Shown here: positions 1 to 11,259 of the stretch, in pieces | How positions within the stretch are numbered: the stretch's first letter is position 1 | Layout: each line of letters opens with the position of its first letter | Origin: Plakobranchus ocellatus | Lineage: Eukaryota; Mollusca; Gastropoda; Plakobranchidae | Length of the DNA stretch: 22,159 bases | Direction: 5' to 3' | NCBI GenBank assembly: GCA_019648995.1 | Contig: BLXT01004610.1 | Location: 4,105,046-4,127,204, forward strand | Notes under the pieces: model-generated | What the model was told of the DNA's origin: nothing | Database searches by the model: none | The model's input: the letters and a program-made list of their open reading frames with translations, nothing else | Program-made: the position numbers and the translations under genes

Positions 1-2318
1 CTTGTGTTTTCTTGATGGAATTTTCAGCTTTAGCTAAAAAAAAAAAAAACAAACTAAAAAGTAGTTGAAACAATTTTAAGCAACTATGAGATATTCATTG
101 TCTTGAAAAGAAAAAAAAAAAAACGTACCTATGCTTTGTTCTTCCTAAAATGTATTTTCTTCAATCTGCCATTGCTCTGAAAAAAAAATTGACTTTTGAT
201 CACATTTTGGTATTATGGTTGGACCTCAATTCATTGAACTTCGAATTCAATAAGCTTGGATCCTACAAGACTCTAGACTCATGGAGGGATACAAGAAGGG
301 CCGTTTTTTATTTTCTTCGACTTCAATAGAAATACCTTGGATTCAACAAAAGTCAAATTTATCACCTCAGATTTAGTGAAGGAAAGGAGGACCATCATTG
401 GGCATCTATGGAAATATGAAATCACACCAGACTAGACAGATCTATACTTGTGATTCTTGGCCTTTGTTTACACTGAGTGTGGTGTGAGCACCAGTGTGGC
501 ACTCCCACATCTAGGTGGGCCTAATAATAGGTGCAGCAAAAGGCACATTGGCAGTATAAAAAGGGTGAGGAGAGAATGGGTCCTGTGGAGGCAGATGACC
601 ATTTGTTGACAAAATTAAGTAAGGAGCTAAGTATGATACAATGCTTGAGCTCATGCCAGATTACATAAATCTAAATCTCTAGTTGCAGTTCTGAAGTACA
701 CCAGGGCTTAAAATGAACCAGTAAATCTGTCTGTAGTCATTATCTCTCTCACATAGTTTTCTTTCTTGAACAGTTTTATACCCTATCTTTTACATTATGA
801 ACCTGTGTATAATCTTATACATATAATTTTTTTTTTAAAGCAACCTACTATTCAACAAGACCTCAGGTTAAAAAAGGACATAATGCCAGGCTGAAATATC
901 TCACTGTACCCAAGACTACTTTCTTCTTTTTTTCAAAACAATTAATAAAAAAACTTTTACTAAGGGAGTAGAAAATAACTTAGATTTCACAGTGACTTTG
1001 AACAAGTGATTCAATTCTAATAGCGCAGCATTAAAAAATTTTTGCATGAAAACTTTAGATTATAGACAATCACAGTAGTGAGGTAGCAAAGCTCTCAGTC
1101 AATAAGTTAAAAGTGCAAGTGTTTCACTTTTTTATCAAAACTTATCTCAATGAAAACATGCGGCTCATATATTTATTACAAACCCATCACCACTCTAGGT
1201 TTTACGCCTTCACTGAGGCAAAGTATTTTCTTGTTCTGGCTATTTGGAGCCCGTGAAGTGTACTTGACAAACCCAATAACAACAAAAAAATGATTTGTTC
1301 TCAACAATATTTTTGTATTGCATTTTCTAAATTGTCAGACATTCTTCAAGTATCCTTTCTATCAGCTTGCATAAATAATGAATGCCTTTTGCTTGAAGTT
1401 TGAGCACTGATTTTATTTTTCAGGAAAATGAGATTTATAGAGAAACATTTTTTGTATTTTTTAAAAAATTGTGAAATGAAAGCACATAGACTTAGAGCTA
1501 TTCATATTAGTTTCTTTGACCTTTGTCAGAAGTACTATATTCACCCCAAATATGTAACAATATCTTGAGATCTATCTCAAACCAACTATATATAGCAATC
1601 ACATCCCTATTCAGTTGTTTAGAGATATATGTCCTTCTGAGACAACTCTGTACTTGGTAGATTTTTTACACTCAAATACTGCTTCATTATTATCTTGTTA
1701 CCCACATCGTGACTAGAGATGTTCCTCATAGAGATGCATGGAATCTATGTTAATTATATATGCACTCGTGATGACATAGTTATCTTCTTAGTACTGCCAA
1801 TTTTTTTTTTGTTTGAAAACAGAGCTTTTGAAGCATTTAGATTATTCAACACAGTTGGAAAATTGTGTAGTTAAGATCTTGGCACTATTTTCTTTCAGCA
1901 TCCCCACTCACTAGAGGTTGTATAAACTCTTGGCCCTCTCAAGGGAAATCTAGCAATGTCTTTCACAAGTTCTGAGAGATCAGATGTATTCAGCTTGTGT
2001 CATACAACCTTTAGAGTATTTTTTCATAAATATTAGAAATTAAAAATGAGGGAATATTAAAGTTTAGCGAAAAAAAAACCGTCATCAATGACAAGCAGAT
2101 GATGCTCAGGGAAGAATATAACTTTTTGCTCACAACCTCAATTGTATATATTTGAAATGCCTCCATATTTGAATCTGTTTTTCAAAAGATTCATGAAACT
2201 GAACCTCAATCTTGAATGTGTAAGCATCCCACAAGCGAATCTTAGAATCATTCTGTTTAAAGCAAAAAGTTAAATTGGGCTATTTTGTGTACACATCTTG
2301 CATGGAATTTGCTAATCT

Positions 2319-2535
2319 ACCAACTTAACCCTCTGACCTCCCTGACCCTTAACCCCTCTGGCCACCGCAACCCTTAACCCCAGTACCTGATGCATGTGAG
2401 GCTTGACTACCGCCTGGCCTGGATCCTGGCAGTATTTAAATCTCAGATCCAACCCCAGCTGAACAGCAGTCCTGTATACAAGCCTACCGTCCACATACGT
2501 AGGTCTCCAACTTGACTTAGTGGGTTCCATTCCTC
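2319..2535. other. GC-richer island, possible old repeat
   Basis: This stretch is clearly less AT-rich than its surroundings. It has related motifs CTTAACCCTCTGACC, CCCTTAACCCCTCTGG and CCCTTAACCCC at its left end. A 72-codon minus-strand frame (2312-2530) covers it, but the translation resembles nothing I know. It may be a degraded dispersed repeat. No terminal repeats or target duplication were seen. Confidence 0.3.
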
Positions 2536-3798
2536 ACACCCTCTGTGTAGTTTTAATCCTTCCTTCCTGCATAGCTATTGATGATTGTTCCACTCCACCC
2601 ACTAATAGTCATTAGTGCCCATTGACTGTAAACACCCTGATTCAGTGTTTTTATGTGCCTTCTGCTATTGACGCATTGCAAATTTAATATTGCTATGCCT
2701 TGCATATTTTGACCCATATTTCTTTAACATATGGCTCCTTATTCTTTGTCAGAATATTTACAAGTGATTCGATTCTGTGAGTCTGCGATATTAAGCGATT
2801 TCACATAAATGGTTTGCATAATATCTATAATCTACTTTCTCTTCTTGTCTGGTGCCCTCTCTGGCGCTCAGTGCCTTGGCAGAAAAAGTCATGATTGTGT
2901 AGCCACTAGTGATTGGACATTTTGGCACAGAGGGAGGGCTCTTAATTTCTTTATTTCTTTGAATTTCCATGATTCCTCATGCAGCTCATGTCTTAACTGC
3001 CCATGCCATTGTGTTCTTTACTCATAAAGACTTTTAATCCTTTAACATTGTATTCTAAAGAAGAGTTCGTAGAAGATTATAGAAATATGGAAATTTGAGA
3101 GTTCTAGGGAAGTCAAGGGAGTAGAAAGAGCAAAAGTTAGTAATCATAGTTATAATTTTATTTGCCAAATCTATAGTCAAGGGCCGCTGCCATATTCTGC
3201 TCATTTGAAGAAGGTTTTAAAATCTGCTCATGTGATTCTGATTTCACTGCATTATTTACTTATTTTTTTCCTTTATGCACGAAAGAACAGACTTTTTTGG
3301 CCTGGTGGTAATATATCAAATTAGCTTGAAATTTTTGTTCCACAAACTGCACTAGCAATGGAAGACTTACATTTTTTTCTGCTGCTTTTGCCAAACTACT
3401 TTAAAAGCAAAATGTCATCAATTTTAAACACTTCCTACTATGTGCTTGAATCATGAGACATTTCTTGGTATTAATACTCATGCCTTATGAAACTGCATGA
3501 TCTTCAAATGGCATCTCTCTCTCTCTTTTTTTCATTATGACGTGTTTTCTTCTCTTTCTCGTCTCTGTGAATGATTGTTCGTAAAAATCTTTTTGCACAT
3601 TTTCCCACTGGAAAAGTAAAATTCAGATCTTTCTTTATTTCCTAGAGTTCCTTTATTAGTTTTTCTAAACAATAATTTCTAATCTTTTTTCTTATTTACT
3701 TTCCCTTTTTAATTTTTTTTTTTTTTGCTTTAGGCTTACGCCTTGCTATTTTTGTCAGTATTATAAGTTTAAACTTACCGCTGTTGTTCTCCTCTGCA

Positions 3799-3885
3799 TT
3801 TTCCTCCTCCCCCTCCTCCCCTCCTCTTTTTCCTCCTCCCTTAACTCCCCTCCTCCTCCTCTTCTTCCTCCTCTTTTTCCTCCTT
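3799..3885 (+). repeat. Polypyrimidine (CCT/CTT)n tract
   Basis: This is a nearly pure C/T stretch built on CCT and CTT triplets, broken by TTAA at 3841-3844. The minus strand is a purine tract that produces a spurious Lys/Arg/Glu/Gly-rich frame. Mirror-symmetric polypurine tracts of this kind can form triplex DNA. Confidence 0.85.
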
Positions 3886-4824
3886 GTCGGTAATATTAGC
3901 ACTATTATTTTACTTGTTCTTATTGTTTTTTCATTGTCATTGTAAGAATCACATTCTTCTTTGTATTAGTCCGAGAGGTGTATGATCCCTTCTAATTTTG
4001 CGGTAGATTTTATATGTTTCAAAGTTTGTTTTTCTGAACTCCTGAAGTAAAAAAAAAAAAAAAATTAACTCTTTTGCACATCTTTTTGTCTGATAAAACA
4101 TTATGCAAGAAATTGTAATTAGAGCCTATGCAAGGGTTGGCTTTCACAATGCTAAGTTGTTTAAGTAAGGATGGAATATTGTATTTTCTTTATATCAGTA
4201 AGAAAGCCTCAGTGCATATAAACCAGCGTGAAAAAAAAATGTTTGCATACTATTGATATCAATATAGATTCATTAGTGTAAAATGGTATGGCAATGTTCA
4301 TGGTAATATGAACTTGATTTTGTTCAGTGATGATCATTTTTGCTTTATATATATTGCACTCAATGACATGCAAAGATTTTTAATTTCATAACAGCAGTAG
4401 GTTTTTTGATGTTTGCATTCATTATCTAAGATCTTTATGGGTAAAAAGAAAAGCATTCCTATACATTTTCAAAGTATTACAAATTTTTGTCAACACTTTT
4501 CATGGAATATCTTTTCTCTCTTGTACTTATTTATGTATGATATGTTTTCTCAGAAACCGTTTAATAAAAAAAATCCTATTGAAGCTCAAATTTGCCAATC
4601 AATCCAGAAATTCCCTAGTCATGATGATTTATTCTATCCAAAATATGCATCACTTTTCTATTTTTATAAGAGGGCTAGCATGCTCTTATCAGCTCATTTT
4701 GTTAAGATAATTAAAGAGAAATAACGTACTGAATTAAAAATATTGCTGTACTATTTTGTAAATTTGATGAGTATTGGAAAAAAATATCTTCATTTTATTT
4801 AAATTTTGTTTGCTAACCTTTCAG

Positions 4825-4876
4825 GTCTTGATCTAGACAGTATAGCTACCCAAGCGGAGGATGTCTTCGGTGGAAG
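4825..4876 (+). CDS. ITPR: ITPR exon 1 of window (52-nt small exon)
   Basis: This short exon is found by homology and phase rather than by length. After two bases that finish a codon from the previous exon, it reads [16 protein letters not shown] and ends with AG, which joins T of the next exon to give Ser. Vertebrate ITPR1 has a similar segment, LDFEHIEEQAEGIFGGSEE, just before its LDLD..GGRTFLRVLL block, so order and spacing agree. The acceptor is ctaacctttcag. The donor gtctga is weak. The leading bases GT probably complete a Gly codon. The preceding exon was not found in the 4.8 kb upstream. Confidence 0.85.
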
Positions 4877-7800
4877 GTCTGATGTAGAAATTGTTTCTCA
4901 TGCACTCTCTTTACTTTTATCTTGAAGGAGTTGCTGTAACAATTTCTAAAGTTTAGCTTAAAGTTAATCAGTTTACCAAGAAAATACATTTCTTTTGTGC
5001 TTCTGTCATTTTTATCTTAAGGGGTTTCATAAGCAATTTTTAAAGTTCAATGTAAAGTGAACCAGTTTAGTTAGAAAATGTATTCTTTGAAAAAAAAAAA
5101 TGAAAATAAGTACAATATCTTTAGATCAAATTGTGGACAAAATAATTACAACAGCAAACAAAGAGTAGAGTGTTGGCGCAACATTTGGTGTCTTCGTAGT
5201 GGAGCTTTGGATGGGCACAAGCTTCTCTATCTTTCCTCTGTCTATTGCTTTACTTTCTGAATACTGAAGATAGGATGGACATCGTGCTAAAATTTTTTTT
5301 GTTTTAAGGATTTAAAATTTTACTTTTTTGTACCTTTGAATCAAACATTTAATTTTATTTTGCTTGCTTTACCCTCAGCTAAAAAAAACCTTGACTTTTT
5401 GTTTGACTTTTCCATTTGTTTAGGCAGCTTAATTGGTCATCTCTAGACTTAAATGAATGCCTCATGTTATTACCTATTTCTTTCTGTGGCCAGTGATGAG
5501 CTTGACCTGGATGGTCAGGGAGGGAAGATGTTCCTGCGGGTACTCCTCAATATGGTCATGCACAATTACCCATCATTGGTATCTGGTGCCCTGCAGCTTC
5601 TCTTCCGCCACTTCTCGCAGAGGCAGGAGGTGCTTAATGCATTCACACAAGTAAGTTAGACTATCTCTCTACCTCTCTCTGGATATCTTTTCAAACCCTC
5701 TCTCTCTCTCTCTTTCTTTTTCTTAACCTCTCTATCTCCCTCCCTCTGAATTAGCTTTTTTTTTTTGTCTTTTATTTTGTGCCCATTTACCCCTTCAAAT
5801 TTTTTTAAAAAGTATTCATATTTCTACTCTCCACCTATTAAACTCTTTGTGCATGTTCATAGTTCTATCTATCTGCCTTGGTCTTGAAATTCATTTATTT
5901 GTGGCATAGAGTTGAATGGTGTATTCTATAGCAGTAGGTTAAAGTATGATGCTTTTAAGAGGAAGGCTTTCATCACAATGGTGACATATGATTTGATGAA
6001 GAGAATGCATTTATGCCCTTTATTCTGTTTCTAAACAACAACAACAAAAAATATTTATGTTTTTCTTTTCTTTTTTTTTTTTTTTATTATTTGTGAAAGA
6101 TTTCAAGCAAACCTCTTTTTTTCCTGTTTTTGAGGTGGCAGCAGGGGGTGGGGGTTGGTTTAATTAGGAAGTCTTGCCATCAATGAAATAATTTACTGTG
6201 ACACATGAAGTGAACAAAGAAAATATGAAGTTTCTAATTTTGTGTGATTTATTAAATAGAGAAAGACACTTATTTTTTTATAGGAAAAGCATTCTCAGTG
6301 GTATACATACTTCTCTCAGGTCCAGCTACTGGTGACAAACAGTGATGTTGAAAACTACAGACAGATCAAATCTGATTTAGACAAGCTACGTCTCTTAGTT
6401 GAGAAGTCGGAGCTGTGGGTGTACAAAAGCAAACATGGTGATGATGCCCCAAAGAAAAAGAGCAAGAAGAAAACCAGCAACGAGGACGGCGATGATAGCA
6501 AAGAAGCTATGGAGAAAAGTGAAAAGAAAGCACGCAGGGATACAATGGTGAGTAGGCTGAAACTTTCTGCTTAATAAAGAATGAGACGAATTCTCATTTC
6601 TTGCATGCATTGATTTTTGTTTTTTTATAGTTGGGTTTTATTAGTTTTGGTTTTGGTAATCAATGTTTAGCAATTTGGCTGTGAATATGGTTATAGAGAG
6701 ATCAGAAAAAGCAATAGTCAGGGAGTATCTATCGCCCTGTTTGACTGCCTGCCTGTCTATCTGTCTATCAGTCAGTCAGTGGAGTCTTTCTGCCCACCTA
6801 CCCCTATCCATCTATCTGTCTGTCTCTCTATTTCTTTCCTCCCTCCCCTGTCCCTTTTATCCCTCCTAACAAACCCCCCAAACTCTCTCTCTTCCAACCC
6901 TCTCTTTCTCAGTGTCATGCTAACTCCTCCTCCCACTATTTCTCTGTTCTCTCTTCTCCTCTTTCACCTTCCTTTTCCATGAATTTATTTTCCTTATACC
7001 ATTCCTCTCTAATATAAAATAAGAAATATTCATTATATCCTCTGTGCTTTTTATTTTTTTATATAGCTTTCCCAGGCAAATGCCAGAGATGTCTTTCTAT
7101 GTTATCACTCTTTTTTTTTTTTTTTAAATTTTTGACTGAGAAGTGCAAGAGATGGAGATGTCATTCTGTCCTTTTCTTTTGAAAAAAAATTGACAGAGTA
7201 GTACTGCAGATCTCATTCTATCCTTATATTCCTTTTTCTCATTTTTTTTTACTAACTTTGCCAGAGTGGTGCTGCAGACCGAGAGTCGGCCATAGACTTG
7301 GACCTGGGTCCACCCATCAGCAGTGACTCAAGTGTTAACTATAAAACCATTAAAGCTGTGGGTTTGCCAAGTTTTATTACCTGCTTTAGACATTTTCTTT
7401 CTATAGACCATTTAATTTTTTTTTTTTAAGTCTCAATTTTCATGCTGTAAAAGAAATTATATATATGCAGCTTGGAATCTGCTCTTAGAATTTACAGCAA
7501 AAGTACTTTAAATCTTAACCTGTAATTTTGAAAGTTTCTCTGGTATCAGTAGTGGCACAGATTACTGGCTGTCAAGTTTTGTTTCTCTTTTTGCTTTTTA
7601 TAATTCTCTTTGCATGTGAAAATTACAAGATAAAAATCAGTGTGATGGTGTAACTTTAATTTTAACTATATTTTTTGCCACTTTCAGATCCTTCAGAGGT
7701 TGACCAAGCTGTGCATCCAGCAGGTGGGAGACATCAAGAAGGCAAGGAAACATGAGCAAAGGCTGCTACGAAACATGAATGCCCACTACGTCATACTGGA

Positions 7801-10800
7801 GTTACTTATGATCACATACGATAAAGTAATTGATTTTGTCCTGAATCTCCTATTTATGTAAATGCTGAATTATGTGATGCTACTGGAGATGAGTTTGTAT
7901 AGTTTAAAATTTCTGTTTACGCCAACCCTTTACTCGAGGTGTATGAGATGACAGGTGTAAAATTTAAGTTGGAAATCAACTGTAGTCCTGCACATGATGG
8001 GGAAGCACTAAAAATATAATGGGCATATTTTTTTTCTCTCATCTAAATTATGCAGGTACAGATATATTTTTTTTGTTGTTTTCATTTAAAATTAGTCTGC
8101 ACTGGGACATTTAATCTTTCAGATGTAGTTAAAAAAAAAAAAGTAATCCTATGATAAACAATCCCACTAATTAAGTCAGGTGGCGATATGAATGATTTTA
8201 AATGAAAACATGTATTCAGAGGGGTGAAAACTTTCTGTACATAAAGCACTGAGAATTTTTTATTTCTTTACTTTCAAGTTTTTATCTAGTTTCATTGATT
8301 AGATCTGCAACTCGACTCATTTTTGTGGGACTGATACACATATTTCTTTTTGTAACATGTCTTTTTAAGGAAGTAGAGTCATATACAATATGTAGCATAG
8401 AGGTATTTTGCACCACGGTAAAACTTACAGAAGGGTATTTAAGACTCCCTCCTATCTGCCTTGCATGCCTCCTGACTACCACACGTAACTAAGATTCTAC
8501 TGGGTTGGCACACCTATGCTTTACATACTCAATCAAAAGTTGCTACAACTTCTAAACTGAAGGGAACGAAAAGCATCAACACAATGAAGTAAAATAATTA
8601 TAAGGGGAAAATTAGTTAGGAATGATTTTTTTTTTTGTAAAGACTGTCTGGAATCTATTATGTGAGGCTGTATTCAGCTGCACTCAGGTAACATTAATTG
8701 TAGTATTGTAGTAATTTAGATTGTGAGAACTGAATTAGCAATGATATAATTTGTGTAGCATGCAATGCATGATTCATTTACACGCATTTTAAGAGATTTA
8801 TTCTTTCTCCGCTGTTAATTTTTAGGATCAGGACATCCGAATGAATGAGCTTATGAAACTTGCCCATGAGTTTTTGCAAGCATTTTGCCTCAACAATCAG
8901 CCTAATCAATGCCTGTTGGAAGACAAGCAAGCTTTGTTCCTTACACCAGGAGTAAGTGCCATTCAAAGCTAGTTAGAAATAGAGATTCCTTTCCAGGGGG
9001 AAAAAATATAAATTGAGGTCATACATGTTCAACACACTTTTCTGGCTGCTCTGTTTTTGATAATTTCATTTATATATGAAAATATTAAGATCATCATCAT
9101 CGTTGGCATCATCATCGTCGTGCTTGGCCTCCATACTCATCTGACACTAACACCTCAATTCTAACCCATTCTGCCAGCCTCTACATCCATTCAGTTGCTG
9201 ATTTGTTTTGGTCTTTCTCTCTCCCTGGTTCTGCTCAAAATTGATTCTTGTTTATTTCTCTCTAAATTTTTTGGGTCTTTTTGCATTTTTTTTCTTCTCA
9301 TGTCATACTCAAGAGAGACTTTTGGGAGACATGAACTGTTTTAAAAGGATCTTATGCGGTTTTCATTTTGGACTTCCATTTGATAATAAACACGTTCCGC
9401 TGTAAAATTTTAGTTCTAAAGCATCTGATTATTTTTTGTTCTGTTTTGTTAATTATCCACACCTCACAACCTTTTATTCTATTTTTGAAAAAAAATTGAA
9501 ATAACTTTTTACACAGTTGCTGGAAGCAGAGACAATGAAGGCCATCTTTCAAGACAACGCAGCTCTGTGTAATGAGGTGTCAGATCGTGTGATCCAACAC
9601 TTTGTGCACAACATAGAAACTCATGGCCGGCATGTGGAGTACCTTAAGTTTCTGCAGACTATTGTCAAAGCTGAAGGGGATTACATCAGGAGATGCCAGG
9701 ATTTGGTTATGTCTGAGGTGGGTGAGGCCAAGTGCTCTTCTGCTGATTAGATTGGAAAATGGAGCGGAAAGCATTTTCTCAAGATTTCATTTCATTATGG
9801 CTTACAGTAGAACAGTAGAAGTAAAAATGAGTACAAATACCACACTCTCAGAAACATAAAAATAAGTTTAAGAATCTTGAAGATGTTTCACAAGTTAAAG
9901 GTAAAGATAAAGGTTGTATAGTTCAATCTTCATTGCTTAAAGAAATACAAAATAGCAATGACACAAAAAAATTTTGTTTTTGTTACAGTTGTTTATAAGT
10001 GGGTCTGTTTGTAAGATCTATCTAAGCTGTGCAAGAAGCATTTTGAATTTTGAAAAGCCATCTATAAATAAAAGAGTTATGAATTTTTCAAGGAATTTTT
10101 TTTCAGATAACTTCTAAAGAGTAAAAAACGCCCAAAATATGGGACGCAGTTTTGTTACTTTTTGGAGAGAATTTGTATTATCTCTCTTACTTTTAAGATT
10201 ACACGCATGAAACTTGGCAACTTTATGTAATTTTCAATGCAAAATCCATTTCTGGCATTGGATTTTCACAATGTTCAATAGTTTTTAAGCTACAGTTAAA
10301 TGTTTCCGCAAATTTCATGATTTTTTGAAATTCTGAGAGAATTTTGAGCTTAAAGCTTATCGAATGTGATTCGATTGCATGTGAACTTTGATAAACACAT
10401 TGTTCTTTTGATGCAGAGTTTGTCTTTAATTTCAGATTTGTATATATTTTCATTATTGATCTTTTCTACTCCATTCATAATTCAATAATTCAACACAAAA
10501 TCCCCACCCCCATCCACTAAAGAAAAAAAAAAAACTGACACAAGAAACAAAGTGGCATTAATGCGAAAAAATATGTTAAAATATTTCCATAAAATAAGAA
10601 AGCAAAAATTAACTGACCAACTTATTTCCACTAATGAAACTTAAAAAAAATTTTTGTTTTGGATGTTCTCGACAAACCAAAACGGTCACTCCATATTTTA
10701 GGAGGGACGGTTTCATCAAGCATTTTAAAAGCCAAGTAGCTGAATTGATGGACAGCAATTTACTGGTGTCTTTATAGACATTAGAATTGTATGGCAATTC

Positions 10801-11196
10801 CATTTGTCAATGCGACGGATGACTATATTTTTCTATTAATTTGATATTGTCTATAGCCATCCATGGAGAAATGAAGCAGTTCAGCGTTTGACGAACTATA
10901 TGAACTGATTTCAATTGGGGAAAAAAGTGAGGACAGGAGGGATGCATCATTTATAAATCATCAATGAATGCTTATCCATGAACTTCAAAATTCTCGAAGA
11001 AATTAGTATTCAAACACTAAACAATGCAAAGACAGACAGGAATCATAAAATAGGCTTAAAGGTGTTTTTTAGATAGTGTAATGCGTGAAAATTAGATCTA
11101 AACTCTAACTTCCGCAAATATTTGTTTTAAATGCGATATTTTTAGGAGTTCTACATTTTATAACAGAGCTTCTCTCAAAGTTCTTCAATAATAGTG

Positions 11197-11259
<63 letters not shown>

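Larger units (their letters stand above)
1..4824 (+). other. Upstream intron (partial), no exon recognised
   Basis: This is AT-rich sequence with many poly-A and poly-T runs and stops in all frames. I looked for an exon encoding the ITPR segment before LDLDSIATQ and saw none, so this intron is at least 4.8 kb. The small open frames here (for example 2809-3027 and 4413-4724) have low-complexity or unrecognised translations and no family resemblance. It contains the polypyrimidine tract and the GC-richer island listed separately. Confidence 0.7.

Noticed and set aside
243-277. GAATTC, AAGCTT, GGATCC and TCTAGA close together, resembling a cloning polylinker
   Set aside because: The spacers are ordinary AT-rich sequence and no vector sequence adjoins. 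Six-base palindromes of this kind are common in such a genome, so chance is likelier than vector contamination.
545-570. TATAAAAAGGG as a TATA-box promoter
   Set aside because: No gene or first exon follows within the window that could use it, and the site lies in what appears to be the ITPR upstream intron.
2319-2395. Interstitial telomere-like repeats (CCCTTAACCCC words)
   Set aside because: Only a few irregular copies, and the spacing does not fit a true TTAGGG-type array.
2312-2530. 72-codon minus-strand frame as a gene
   Set aside because: No recognisable domain, no splice partners, and it coincides with a compositional island likely to be a repeat.
3696-3902. Lys/Arg/Glu-rich minus-strand protein
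   Set aside because: It is the translation of the polypyrimidine tract's purine strand, low complexity throughout.
4413-4724. 103-codon frame as a small gene or upstream ITPR exon
   Set aside because: No similarity to the expected ITPR segment, base composition like the intron, and no strong flanking splice signals.
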